Assembly: GCA_025358205.1 (NCBI GenBank)
Contig: JANYKG010000175.1
Span: forward strand, 1 to 45,901
DNA: 45,901 bases
Source of the DNA: Armatimonadota bacterium
GTDB taxonomy: Bacteria; Armatimonadota; UBA5829; DTJY01
Reading direction: 5' to 3'
Shown: positions 15,808-23,490 of the stretch, piece after piece
Position numbering within the stretch: the first letter of the stretch is position 1
Layout: each line of letters opens with the position of its first letter
The notes under the pieces: generated by a model
Told to the model about the DNA's origin: nothing
The model's database searches: none
Seen by the model: only the letters and a program-made list of their open reading frames with translations
Position numbers and translations under genes: made by a program

Positions 15808-16731
15808 TTAGCCGAAGATGCCGAAGAGCTTCTTCTTGGGAATTGACTCCGGACTCAGCAGGAGCAGATCGAAAGTCTCGAACGGCGGATTGAATGTGTC
15901 CGGCGGTTCGACGAGCCGGTAGACCACCTTAGTGGCTGAGTTCTCTATCGTGTGCCCCAGCGCCCATGCCGGTCTGCCCGCGAACAGGCACTCGTATCCC
16001 ACCTTGAATAGGTCTCTCAGCCCGCTCGCTTCTTTCTCGGACTTGGCAAGAACCATCAGGTCCGGGAACCCCAGATGGGAGAATCCCCTCGTCATCACCA
16101 ACCCGTACCCGTCGGCATCAGGTGCGAGGAAGGGCGGTGGCAGAAGTTGGATGTCCATGAGCAGGTACTCGGGTATAGCGTCCTCACGGATCATCCGCCA
16201 GAGCGTCGCCTGTTTCCCGTCCTCGGACTTGAGCGTCTTTGTGTTCTCGATCAATTCCAGAAGGAATGGCCCGGGAATGCAGACACCCGAGTGCGGCAAC
16301 CCCAGTCCCAACGCACCCTGGCTGCACAGACCGGCGCCGACCTTATACAGGAAGATGAGCTTCTCCCGAGGATCGGCTTCCTCACTTCCCAAGACGGTAA
16401 GCAGAGCGAAAGAACGATGAGCCATCAGCCGCTGCTTCGGTTCGTCATTCAGATGGCTTGCCCCAATGACGTCCACACCGGGCGATGGCACACTGTGTAC
16501 CAGTCCCATCACGCCCATGCCGCCCTGTGTTGCCATGAATCCAGTGATCGTGATGCCTTCCGACGGCGTTATGCCTTCCAGTTCTGCAGCATCGACGGCC
16601 GTGACACTGCACTCCTCCTGATCGGATTCCAAAGCGTTGACGAAGTTCTCCAACTGCTTCGCATCTACCTCCGGCATAGACTCGAAGTAGACATCCATCT
16701 GGTAACGCGGTTCGTTCCGTGTTTGGTTCAC
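15808..16731 (-). CDS. DUF4261 domain-containing protein
   Basis: A 307-residue cytoplasmic protein. The central part, from MATQGGMGVMGLVHSVPSPG through LMAHRSFALLTVLG to GLGLPHSGVCIPGPFLLELI, has the DUF4261 pattern, a family also found in polymorphic-toxin immunity and phage-related contexts. The C-terminal portion contains LGHTIENSATKVVYRL. The start is a GTG at 16731 with AGGAGG five bases upstream. No toxin gene lies beside it; upstream on the same strand is the heparinase-like gene, ending 72 bases earlier. Function unknown. Confidence 0.75.
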   Translation of the reverse strand: MNQTRNEPRYQMDVYFESMPEVDAKQLENFVNALESDQEECSVTAVDAAELEGITPSEGITITGFMATQGGMGVMGLVHSVPSPGVDVIGASHLNDEPKQRLMAHRSFALLTVLGSEEADPREKLIFLYKVGAGLCSQGALGLGLPHSGVCIPGPFLLELIENTKTLKSEDGKQATLWRMIREDAIPEYLLMDIQLLPPPFLAPDADGYGLVMTRGFSHLGFPDLMVLAKSEKEASGLRDLFKVGYECLFAGRPAWALGHTIENSATKVVYRLVEPPDTFNPPFETFDLLLLSPESIPKKKLFGIFG

Positions 16732-16803
16732 AAAACCCTCCTGATGTACTTTATATGTCTAGCGCCGACTTTGCAGCCAAGTATGCGCTATGTAGTATGA
16801 CTG

Positions 16804-19800
16804 CTATTTCCCAATCCGAAGTTCCACCCTGCTGCCAAAGCGGGCCAGCGGAATCGTGGCATACACTGTGCCGTTGCTAGACCGTCCGACCTCGGTCCAG
16901 TCGCTTCCGCCTGCCCGTCGCATGGACAGCGTGTCTCCGGTGCGACATGGCAAGCGCAGGGTAACATCGTCGGTGGCTTCCAGAGTGTAGGCGCCGTCCC
17001 CCGTCGCGTTCAGGGAGGCCAGACCCGGCAGGACTATACGATCCCCGATGCCGTACTCGTAGAGACGGAAGGTAGCGCGTCCATCGCCATCTGCATCTGT
17101 GAAGAGCGGCTTCAGTTCGTCGGCAGATCGCTTGTTTGTCGGGTCAAGAACCACGTTGAAACGAACGCCTTCAGGCTCCCGTCCATTGTATGCGCCGAGC
17201 ACGCGAAGTGACGCGGTACCCGCTTCGTTCTCGACTACCGCGCCCCTATAGAGCGAGTAGGTTGAGATCCACTTGCCGTCTTTCATGCTCAGCGCTGCAA
17301 AGTCCAGCATGGTCTTGTTCTTGATCACACCATCCTCGAAGCCTGTCGCAACGCCCTCGCCGAGAAAACTTGTCGTTCCGAGGGTCAGGCGGACCTTGTC
17401 TGAACCTGCGGATTCGGCAGCGGTGATCTGGTAGGCATCCCCGCGCCCTGCACTCTCGATGCGAATCCGCCGACCGACAAGCGCCTTGGGATCGCCGGTT
17501 TTCATCGCCACGGTGATTTGATTCGCCTTACGATCAAGAGACACTATCTCGCCGGTGGTTTCTGCCCGCGCGAGTTCGAGGGACGCATCGCCTGCGAAGA
17601 GGAGTGTTCCGCTTGAGAGGAACAGCCGCTCCACACGCCCACCTCTGCGGCGGACCAGACCGACATCGCCGCGAAGGGCCATCCCTTCGCCGAGCTTCGC
17701 CGCGCCGTCCACCATGCCCGTTGACAGAATGGTGTCCTCGGTGTCCTTGGTGGTCACTCGAATTCCCGCCGGACGGTAGCCGGAGATCGCCTTTCCCTCC
17801 GGTTCAAATTTCTCAATGCGATCAAGCACTCGTTTGTCGGAATAAGGCTCGATTACCGTCAGATACTGACTGGTAAGCGGAGCATCACTCTTTCGGCAGG
17901 TGAAGGAATAGGTGGCGGTATAGTCGTTCGGCTCAGAAGGCGCGCGTCCATCTGCCAGCACCAGTTCCGTATCGGCGTCGGGTAGGCCGGTGATACGCAC
18001 GTGAACCTTCCGCGCACCGGCACAATCATAGTCAAGCGAGTATGGCTCTGTGAGTGCGGCTCGGCGGACGTTGGTGAACATCGCCTGGTAGTCGAGAAGC
18101 GGCTGACCATCCGGGCCTGGTCGCTTTGTGTTGTACTCCACGTCTTCGCCGGCAAGTGTACCCTTCGCCTGCTGGACGAGCGCCGGGCCTTCGTATGCCG
18201 GTGGAACCCCAGGCCCGTGCCAACTGAGCCAGTGCTCCTTGCCGCCCCTAACGCGGAAGATGTCGGCCATGTAGCAGTCCTGAGGCGAGAGATCAACCAT
18301 CAGGCACGTGCGCCGGTAGAGTCGGTCGCCGCCCTCACCGAACGCGAGATCAGCGGTGCGGTACGGGTCCTCCTGCGAGTCTATCATCTGTATCCCATCG
18401 GTGGATTGCAGAGAGACAAGGTGGCCGAAGTCATGGATACTCGGATTTTTCCCGTCAACCATCACGGTGTTGTGAGTGGCGATGTGGGTCTCCCAGGTGG
18501 CGGCGAAATCCCAGGACTTAGGGTAGCCCAGGTCCGGGAGCAACGCCTTTCCGAACGCCTGGAAACCGAGGTTCATCGGGTCATGGTGAATGTGCGCCGG
18601 GTGTGCGCCGTAGAACACCCACAACGCGCGCTGGTCTTCCTCGCTGCCGGAACGCGCGATGGCCACTCGGTAGCCGTCGAATAACTGAGTCTCTCGGGGC
18701 AGGAATGTGCCAAGCTTCTTCACAGCCGCGTGGACCTTATCATCAATCGGCTTGTCGAAGATGTCTGAATGGGTGATTCTGCCGACCGAGTCCATCATCG
18801 TTGTCGCCACTCGCTGGTCACCGTACTGGCGGTACACGGCATCGCTGTAGCCGCTGAGGAGAGTCCGCAGCCCTCTTGCTTTATCGTCGGGGTGCATCGG
18901 TTCGGGGGTGCCGTCTCCGATGCCGGGGTAATAGCGGTCCAGCGTGATAAGGTCCATGAAGTAGCTGCTCACCATGGCTTTGAGCTTCGGTTCGTCCCAC
19001 ATCACCGGATAGCGGACTTTGTCCATCTCCATAGGATGCAGGTTTCGCAGGCGCTCCACCTTGTCCATGGTTGGAAGCATGCCGAGTTTGCTGGTGTTAT
19101 AGCCGATGCTCTCCGCGCCTCCGCCGTCCTTGAAGAGCGAGTTGCTTGCGAACGTGCGCAGCGGGCCGTCGGCTTTGTAGTAGAGCCAGTCAATCAGGTC
19201 GCTGGAATCCGGCTTGTTCGTCCCCGTCACGTCGTCCATGACCAGGGCGAGGGTGGCGCCTGTGTTCTGGTGCATGCCGAAGTTGCCGATGATTGCTGTA
19301 TCCTGAAGCGCCTTTGCCCCGACCCGGAGGATGTTCTCTTCCACGTAACCGCGCATGTCCGCGCCGGTTTTGATGCCGGGAATCTTGGTCGAGACGAACG
19401 CGACGGTTTCTGGGTCGTCGAGCGCATCCCAAATCTTGTCGTAGTCGGCGGCAATGCCGGACATGTCGCCGCACGACCAGATGTAGTCGGTGACCAGGCC
19501 GGAGTGAGCAGCATACGCGGTCTTGTAGCAGCGGTCTTTCTTGTCGGTGGAATTTGGAAACTGCTCGGCGAGGCGCATCAGAATCACGGCTGTCTTGTGC
19601 GCATAGCGTTTGTCGCCGGTGAGCAGGTAGAGCTGCGAGAGCCTGTCCATAGCAGGGCGGACAGCGTTCAGGTAGGTGGCGTGGATGTACTCGCCGATGA
19701 AGAAGTAGGTATCGCCGTCCTTCTTGAACCCCGTGCCGTCATCGGGGAAATCGCCTGAGGTGAGGTCGCCTTTCGCAAAGTCGTTCGAAGGATACCACTC

Positions 19801-20223
19801 GCCGCCGATCGGGCATTGGATTTTGAACGGATGCGTGAAGGGGTCAATCTTCCAGGGATGGAAGACGTTGAACTTCTTGATGGCGATGCCGTGGACCGGG
19901 CAGCCTTTGTGCTGGTTGACGTAATATTCGCGGTGGATGCTGGTATCCGGCATCAGGTTCCAGATCTGCTCGTCAGGAACGTCGAGGAGCTGATCGGCGG
20001 TCTTGCCGACGCCGCACCATGATGAGCGTATCTCGTCGTTCTTCAGGCCGTTCAGGGTATCTTTCGCCCACTGGTACTTGGCGATGTTCGCACGGGCGGT
20101 GGCGATCTCTTTGTCCGTGACTGAGGTGCGGTGGGTCTTGGCCGATCCGGCGGTATTGGCCCCCGGCGTGAGCATGAGACCTAGCGACAAGCAAGCCAGC
20201 ACTGTGATAAGCGAATTCGGCAT
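16804..20223 (-). CDS. Secreted heparinase II/III-family polysaccharide lyase
   Basis: A 1139-residue exported protein. The signal peptide is at 1-25 (MPNSLITVLACLSLGLML). An alpha/alpha toroid of several hundred residues follows (for example RPAMDRLSQLYLLTGDKRYA and FGMHQNTGATLAL), with His in the NFGMHQN loop as a likely catalytic group. A heparinase II/III C-terminal beta-sandwich comes next: AHPAHIHHDPMNLGFQAFGK and THNTVMVDGKNP. The last 350 residues are further beta domains ending with RLPCRTGDTLSMRR. Such lyases or hydrolases act on uronic-acid-rich glycans (heparin, alginate, ulvan and others); the substrate is not readable. GGAGGAG is 6 bases before the ATG, and a hairpin abuts it. 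Confidence 0.85.
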   Translation of the reverse strand: MPNSLITVLACLSLGLMLTPGANTAGSAKTHRTSVTDKEIATARANIAKYQWAKDTLNGLKNDEIRSSWCGVGKTADQLLDVPDEQIWNLMPDTSIHREYYVNQHKGCPVHGIAIKKFNVFHPWKIDPFTHPFKIQCPIGGEWYPSNDFAKGDLTSGDFPDDGTGFKKDGDTYFFIGEYIHATYLNAVRPAMDRLSQLYLLTGDKRYAHKTAVILMRLAEQFPNSTDKKDRCYKTAYAAHSGLVTDYIWSCGDMSGIAADYDKIWDALDDPETVAFVSTKIPGIKTGADMRGYVEENILRVGAKALQDTAIIGNFGMHQNTGATLALVMDDVTGTNKPDSSDLIDWLYYKADGPLRTFASNSLFKDGGGAESIGYNTSKLGMLPTMDKVERLRNLHPMEMDKVRYPVMWDEPKLKAMVSSYFMDLITLDRYYPGIGDGTPEPMHPDDKARGLRTLLSGYSDAVYRQYGDQRVATTMMDSVGRITHSDIFDKPIDDKVHAAVKKLGTFLPRETQLFDGYRVAIARSGSEEDQRALWVFYGAHPAHIHHDPMNLGFQAFGKALLPDLGYPKSWDFAATWETHIATHNTVMVDGKNPSIHDFGHLVSLQSTDGIQMIDSQEDPYRTADLAFGEGGDRLYRRTCLMVDLSPQDCYMADIFRVRGGKEHWLSWHGPGVPPAYEGPALVQQAKGTLAGEDVEYNTKRPGPDGQPLLDYQAMFTNVRRAALTEPYSLDYDCAGARKVHVRITGLPDADTELVLADGRAPSEPNDYTATYSFTCRKSDAPLTSQYLTVIEPYSDKRVLDRIEKFEPEGKAISGYRPAGIRVTTKDTEDTILSTGMVDGAAKLGEGMALRGDVGLVRRRGGRVERLFLSSGTLLFAGDASLELARAETTGEIVSLDRKANQITVAMKTGDPKALVGRRIRIESAGRGDAYQITAAESAGSDKVRLTLGTTSFLGEGVATGFEDGVIKNKTMLDFAALSMKDGKWISTYSLYRGAVVENEAGTASLRVLGAYNGREPEGVRFNVVLDPTNKRSADELKPLFTDADGDGRATFRLYEYGIGDRIVLPGLASLNATGDGAYTLEATDDVTLRLPCRTGDTLSMRRAGGSDWTEVGRSSNGTVYATIPLARFGSRVELRIGK

Positions 20224-20235
20224 CGGTTACTCCTC

Positions 20236-20256
20236 CGAAAATGCAGAGCATTTTCG
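20236..20256 (-). promoter_or_regulatory. Perfect 9-bp hairpin abutting the heparinase SD
   Basis: CGAAAATGC and GCATTTTCG close a three-base loop; the last arm base is the first base before GGAGGAG. Such a stem could hold the SD in place, block upstream degradation or bind a regulator. Confidence 0.4.
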
Positions 20257-20341
20257 TTTCCGTCGCAGTGAGACTGGCAGCGCTGTTACACGCGGTGCGA
20301 GAAGTCTCATCAGCGATCCTCTGTAAGCGAAAGACATTCAT

Positions 20342-20376
20342 AGGAAACCCCGACTCGCATGCAAGCCGGGGTTTTC
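20342..20376. terminator. Terminator between HicB and the heparinase gene
   Basis: AAACCCCG and CGGGGTTT pair, with further pairing around a central GCATGC. A T-run follows on both strands (TTTT on the plus strand, TTT on the minus). It ends the minus-strand hicB transcript 38 bases past its stop. Confidence 0.75.
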
Positions 20377-20413
20377 CTTGGTATTCAAGATCGGTATGCA
20401 CCTTGTGTGGTAT

Positions 20414-20629
20414 TCATACTGCCACAGACACACTGCCTACCTTAGTCACGGGGTCTGGTATCGGCTCACCATCAGCCTTCAACTGCTCGATATACAGCTC
20501 AATCGCCTCCCGAATCAGCTGTTCTACCTCCTGGAATGTGTCGCCGACCGCAGCGCAGATCGGGAGATCCGGGACATGCGCGCCCCAACTCGTAGGTCCC
20601 TTTTCGTATATCACGACGTACTCTCGCAT
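20414..20629 (-). CDS. HicB-like antitoxin, orphan
   Basis: A 71-residue protein with the HicB/UPF0150 pattern: MREYVVIYEKGPTSWGAHVPDLPICAAVGDTF, then a helix EVEQLIREAIELYIEQLKADG and PIPDP. The partial RNase-H-like fold binds the HicA mRNase in type II toxin-antitoxin pairs. There is no C-terminal DNA-binding domain. No HicA-sized frame lies within the 42 bases up to the acyl-CoA dehydrogenase or the 38 bases down to the terminator, so it is a stand-alone copy. Such single HicB proteins are common in environmental genomes. Confidence 0.8.
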   Translation of the reverse strand: MREYVVIYEKGPTSWGAHVPDLPICAAVGDTFQEVEQLIREAIELYIEQLKADGEPIPDPVTKVGSVSVAV

Positions 20630-20671
20630 AGATAACCCATCCGGTCTGTCGTCTACGGTCTGGCGTCTGAC

Positions 20672-21838
20672 TTACTCTCCACCCGCTGCTGCCGCGATCA
20701 GGCCCTTGGATATCTCCTCGCGCTGAATCTGGTTCGTGCCCTCGTAGATCTGGGTGATCTTCGCATCGCGCATGTACTTCTCGATCGGGTACTCCTTCAT
20801 GTAACCGTACCCGCCGAAGACCTGCAGCGCGTTCGTCGTCACTTCCATCGCCACGTCGGACGCATAGCACTTCGCCATCGCCGAGTACACCGCGGACTTC
20901 TTCGGCTTGCAGGTATCAACCCACTTGGCGGTTGCGTAGATCAACGCTCTGGACGCCTCGACCTTCATCGCCATGTCTGCCAGCATCCAGCGGAGGCCCT
21001 GGAAGGACGAGATCGGCTGGCCGAACTGCCTGCGCTCACGGGAGTACTTCACCGCCAGGTCCAGCGCGCCTGCCGCGATTCCCAACGCCTGAGCAGCGAC
21101 TCCCGGTCGGGACATGTCGAACGTCTTCATCGCGTTGAAGAAGCCCGATCCCGGCTTACCGAGGATGTTCTCCTTGGGCACACGGCAGTCCTGGAAGATC
21201 AGCTCGCGGGTGACCGATGCGCGGATGCCAAGCTTGTTCTCTTTCTTGCCGAACGTGAAGCCGGGGGTGCCTTTCTCGACCACGATGGTGGAGACTCCGC
21301 GCGCGCCCTTGGCCGGGTCGGTCACACAGAAGACGGTGTAGATTTCCGCCTCGCCCGCGTTGGTGATCCACTGCTTGGTGCCGTTGATTACCAACTCATC
21401 ACCGTCGAGCACGGCCTTGGTCTGCACGCCGCCCGCGTCGGAACCCGCGTTGGCCTCGGTCAGGCCGAATGCCGCAAGCGTGCCGTCCGCGATTCTCGGG
21501 AGCCACTTCGCCTTCTGCTCATCACTGCCGGCGACTAGGATGGGCATGGTGCCCAGGCCGGTCGCCGCGAAGCCGAGAGCAATTCCGCCGCACGCCTTGG
21601 ATAGCTCTTCGGTGACGATGCACATATTCATAATCGGCGTGTCCATATCCATGCCGCCGAACTGCTCCGGGATGAACGTGCGGAAGAGGTCTGCCTCTGC
21701 GATGGCCTTCGTGACCTCCCACGGGAACTCGCCGGACTCGTCGAACTCGGCGGAAACCGGTCTGATTCTCTTGTCGGCGATCTCACGGGCTACGTCGCGA
21801 ATCATCATCTGCTCTTCGGTGAAGAAATAATCTATCAA
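20672..21838 (-). CDS. Acyl-CoA dehydrogenase
   Basis: A 388-residue FAD flavoenzyme that introduces the alpha,beta double bond into an acyl-CoA. Family landmarks: FTEEQMMIRDVAREIADKRI at the N terminus, FGLTEANAGSDAGG and WITNAGEAE (FAD and substrate loops), RRQFGQPISSFQGLRWMLAD, QVFGGYGYMKEYPIEKYMRD and IYEGTNQIQR, where the Glu is the catalytic base. The start is a TTG at 21838: GAGAGGGG lies 7 bases upstream and the length then matches the family. The open frame extends 16 codons further without an SD. No electron-transfer flavoprotein gene is adjacent. It may serve branched-chain or fatty-acid oxidation; the chain length cannot be read. Confidence 0.93.
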   Translation of the reverse strand: MIDYFFTEEQMMIRDVAREIADKRIRPVSAEFDESGEFPWEVTKAIAEADLFRTFIPEQFGGMDMDTPIMNMCIVTEELSKACGGIALGFAATGLGTMPILVAGSDEQKAKWLPRIADGTLAAFGLTEANAGSDAGGVQTKAVLDGDELVINGTKQWITNAGEAEIYTVFCVTDPAKGARGVSTIVVEKGTPGFTFGKKENKLGIRASVTRELIFQDCRVPKENILGKPGSGFFNAMKTFDMSRPGVAAQALGIAAGALDLAVKYSRERRQFGQPISSFQGLRWMLADMAMKVEASRALIYATAKWVDTCKPKKSAVYSAMAKCYASDVAMEVTTNALQVFGGYGYMKEYPIEKYMRDAKITQIYEGTNQIQREEISKGLIAAAAGGE

Positions 21839-22026
21839 TGCAATTCCCCTCTCTACTAAACGAGCCCCCGCGCGAGGGCGTAACATTACTCTTTATGCGC
21901 GGCCCAACCCTGAACCACGGCTGTTAGGGAGTATTAACCGTGCGGACATCGGTTTCCTCTGTTTTTGCGATAATCGGAGAAGAAAATGCAGGTCAGACCG
22001 TGACGAATGCACAAACAGTATGGTGG

Positions 22027-22039
22027 TTGTTACTAACAA
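22027..22039 (+). promoter_or_regulatory. 13-base perfect palindrome before the beta-propeller glycosidase
   Basis: TTGTTA-C-TAACAA lies 15 bases before the ATG, between an unclear promoter and the SD. It could be an operator or a small RNA stem. Only one copy was seen. Confidence 0.3.
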
Positions 22040-22054
22040 TCGGGAGACGATTAT

Positions 22055-23449
22055 ATGACTACCTGGAGTTCGCTGTGCTTGATGATTGCGCTGTGCTGTG
22101 CGGCTGCAACGGCTGCCCGTGCTGATGTGATAGGCATCGGCTCGCGGCTGGAGCCGTTTGTGGATGACTACCTCATCGAGAAGATGGACGGACTGGAACT
22201 CCAACTCCAGCATCCCATCGTCCGCGAGGAGGCCATCCGCTTCGATGCGCCGTGGGAGGGCAAGACCAGCGCCTACGTGACGATCTTCAAGGACGGCGGC
22301 AAGTACCGCATGTACTACCGTGGCTCGGACGGGGACAACGGCCTTGCGGAGGTCACCTGCACCGCCGAGAGCACGGACGGCATCCACTGGACCAGGCCGA
22401 AGCTCGGGCTGTTCGAGATCGCGGGGACGAAGGAGAACAACGTCATCTGGATGGTCAAGGGCGGTCATGCCTTCGTGCCGTTCAAGGACGCCAACCCCGC
22501 CGCCAAGCCGGGCGAGCTGTACAAGGCGGTCGCGCCGACCAGCGGCGATGCGAAGGGCGCGGCGCTTCTGCCTTACGTCTCGAGAGACGGCTACCGATGG
22601 AAGCAGCTCGGCACGGACCCGATCATCACCGACGGCAAGTTCGACTCGCAGAACGTCGCGTTCTGGGACACCGAGCGTGGGGAATACGTCTGCTACTACC
22701 GCGATTACCGAAACAGCACACGCGAGATCAAACGCGCGACTTCCAAGGACTTCATCCACTGGACGCCGGGCGAATGGGTCACCTACAACGCCGCGCCTGA
22801 GGAGTTCTACACCAACGCCATCACCCCATATTTCCGCGCGCCGCACATCTACCTCGGGTTCCCGAAGCGGTTCATGATAAAGCGGAAAGTCGTGGAATCG
22901 CATCCCTATCCCGGCGTCTCGGACGGAGTGTTCATGAGCAGCCGCGACGGCCTGGTGTTCGACAAATGGCTTGAGGCGTTCCACCGCGCGGGTCTGGATC
23001 AGGAGAACTGGACCGACCGAAACAACATGGCTGCGTGGGGCATTCTGGAGACGAAGCCTGGCGAGATATCCATCTACTATTCCCAGCGCTACCGCCACGC
23101 CACTAACGGCATGGTGCGGACGACGATACGCACGGACGGGTTTGTCTCGGTTCACGCGGGCGGCACGACGGGCGAGATGACCACCAAGCCTATCACGTTC
23201 GAGGGCAAGGAGTTGGTCATCAACTACTCAACGTCGGCGATCGGTGGGGTTCAGGTGGGGATTCAGAATTCGGATGGCACGCCGATCCCAGGGTTCGCGC
23301 TGGACGATTGCCCGGTGATCTACGGTGATCAGATCGAGCATGTGGTGAAGTGGCAGTCAAGCGATCTTTCGTCCTTGGCGGGCAAAGCGGTCCGCCTGAG
23401 GTTCAAGCTGCTGGACGCGGATTTGTACTCAATCCGATTCAGAAAGTGA
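22055..23449 (+). CDS. Secreted five-bladed beta-propeller glycosidase-like protein
   Basis: A 464-residue exported protein. The signal peptide is at about 1-24 (MTTWSSLCLMIALCCAAATAARA). The propeller resembles clan GH-J/GH-F enzymes and the sugar-hydrolase-like proteins abundant in Planctomycetota and Armatimonadota. Visible landmarks are FVDDYLIEKMDGLELQLQHP, MYYRGSDG, AESTDGIHWTRPKLGLFE, the sequence NVIWM, and DTERGEYVCYYRDYRN. The last 100 residues are a jelly-roll-like beta-sandwich (GKAVRLRFKLLDADLYSIRF). GGGAG lies 8 bases before the ATG. It is divergent from the acyl-CoA dehydrogenase and followed after 41 bases by the WG-repeat gene on the same strand. Confidence 0.75.
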   Translation: MTTWSSLCLMIALCCAAATAARADVIGIGSRLEPFVDDYLIEKMDGLELQLQHPIVREEAIRFDAPWEGKTSAYVTIFKDGGKYRMYYRGSDGDNGLAEVTCTAESTDGIHWTRPKLGLFEIAGTKENNVIWMVKGGHAFVPFKDANPAAKPGELYKAVAPTSGDAKGAALLPYVSRDGYRWKQLGTDPIITDGKFDSQNVAFWDTERGEYVCYYRDYRNSTREIKRATSKDFIHWTPGEWVTYNAAPEEFYTNAITPYFRAPHIYLGFPKRFMIKRKVVESHPYPGVSDGVFMSSRDGLVFDKWLEAFHRAGLDQENWTDRNNMAAWGILETKPGEISIYYSQRYRHATNGMVRTTIRTDGFVSVHAGGTTGEMTTKPITFEGKELVINYSTSAIGGVQVGIQNSDGTPIPGFALDDCPVIYGDQIEHVVKWQSSDLSSLAGKAVRLRFKLLDADLYSIRFRK

Positions 23450-23490
23450 GTTGTAGTTTATCTGCCGACCTACACGGAGGAAACAATCTC

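Noticed and set aside
15808-16731. Immunity protein of a polymorphic toxin system (DUF4261)
   Set aside because: No toxin, secretion or repeat-containing gene is adjacent, and a strong terminator isolates the gene, so the claim cannot be supported from this window.
18769-19758. A 329-codon plus-strand frame within the heparinase-like gene
   Set aside because: Shadow frame: no SD, residue mix typical of antisense of GC-rich coding, and the minus-strand protein is clearly the real one.
21893-23155. A 420-codon open frame on the minus strand opposite the propeller glycosidase
   Set aside because: It is a mirror of the plus-strand gene: composition is Arg/Val/His-rich and patternless, no SD at its start, and it overlaps the divergent promoter region of the acyl-CoA dehydrogenase.
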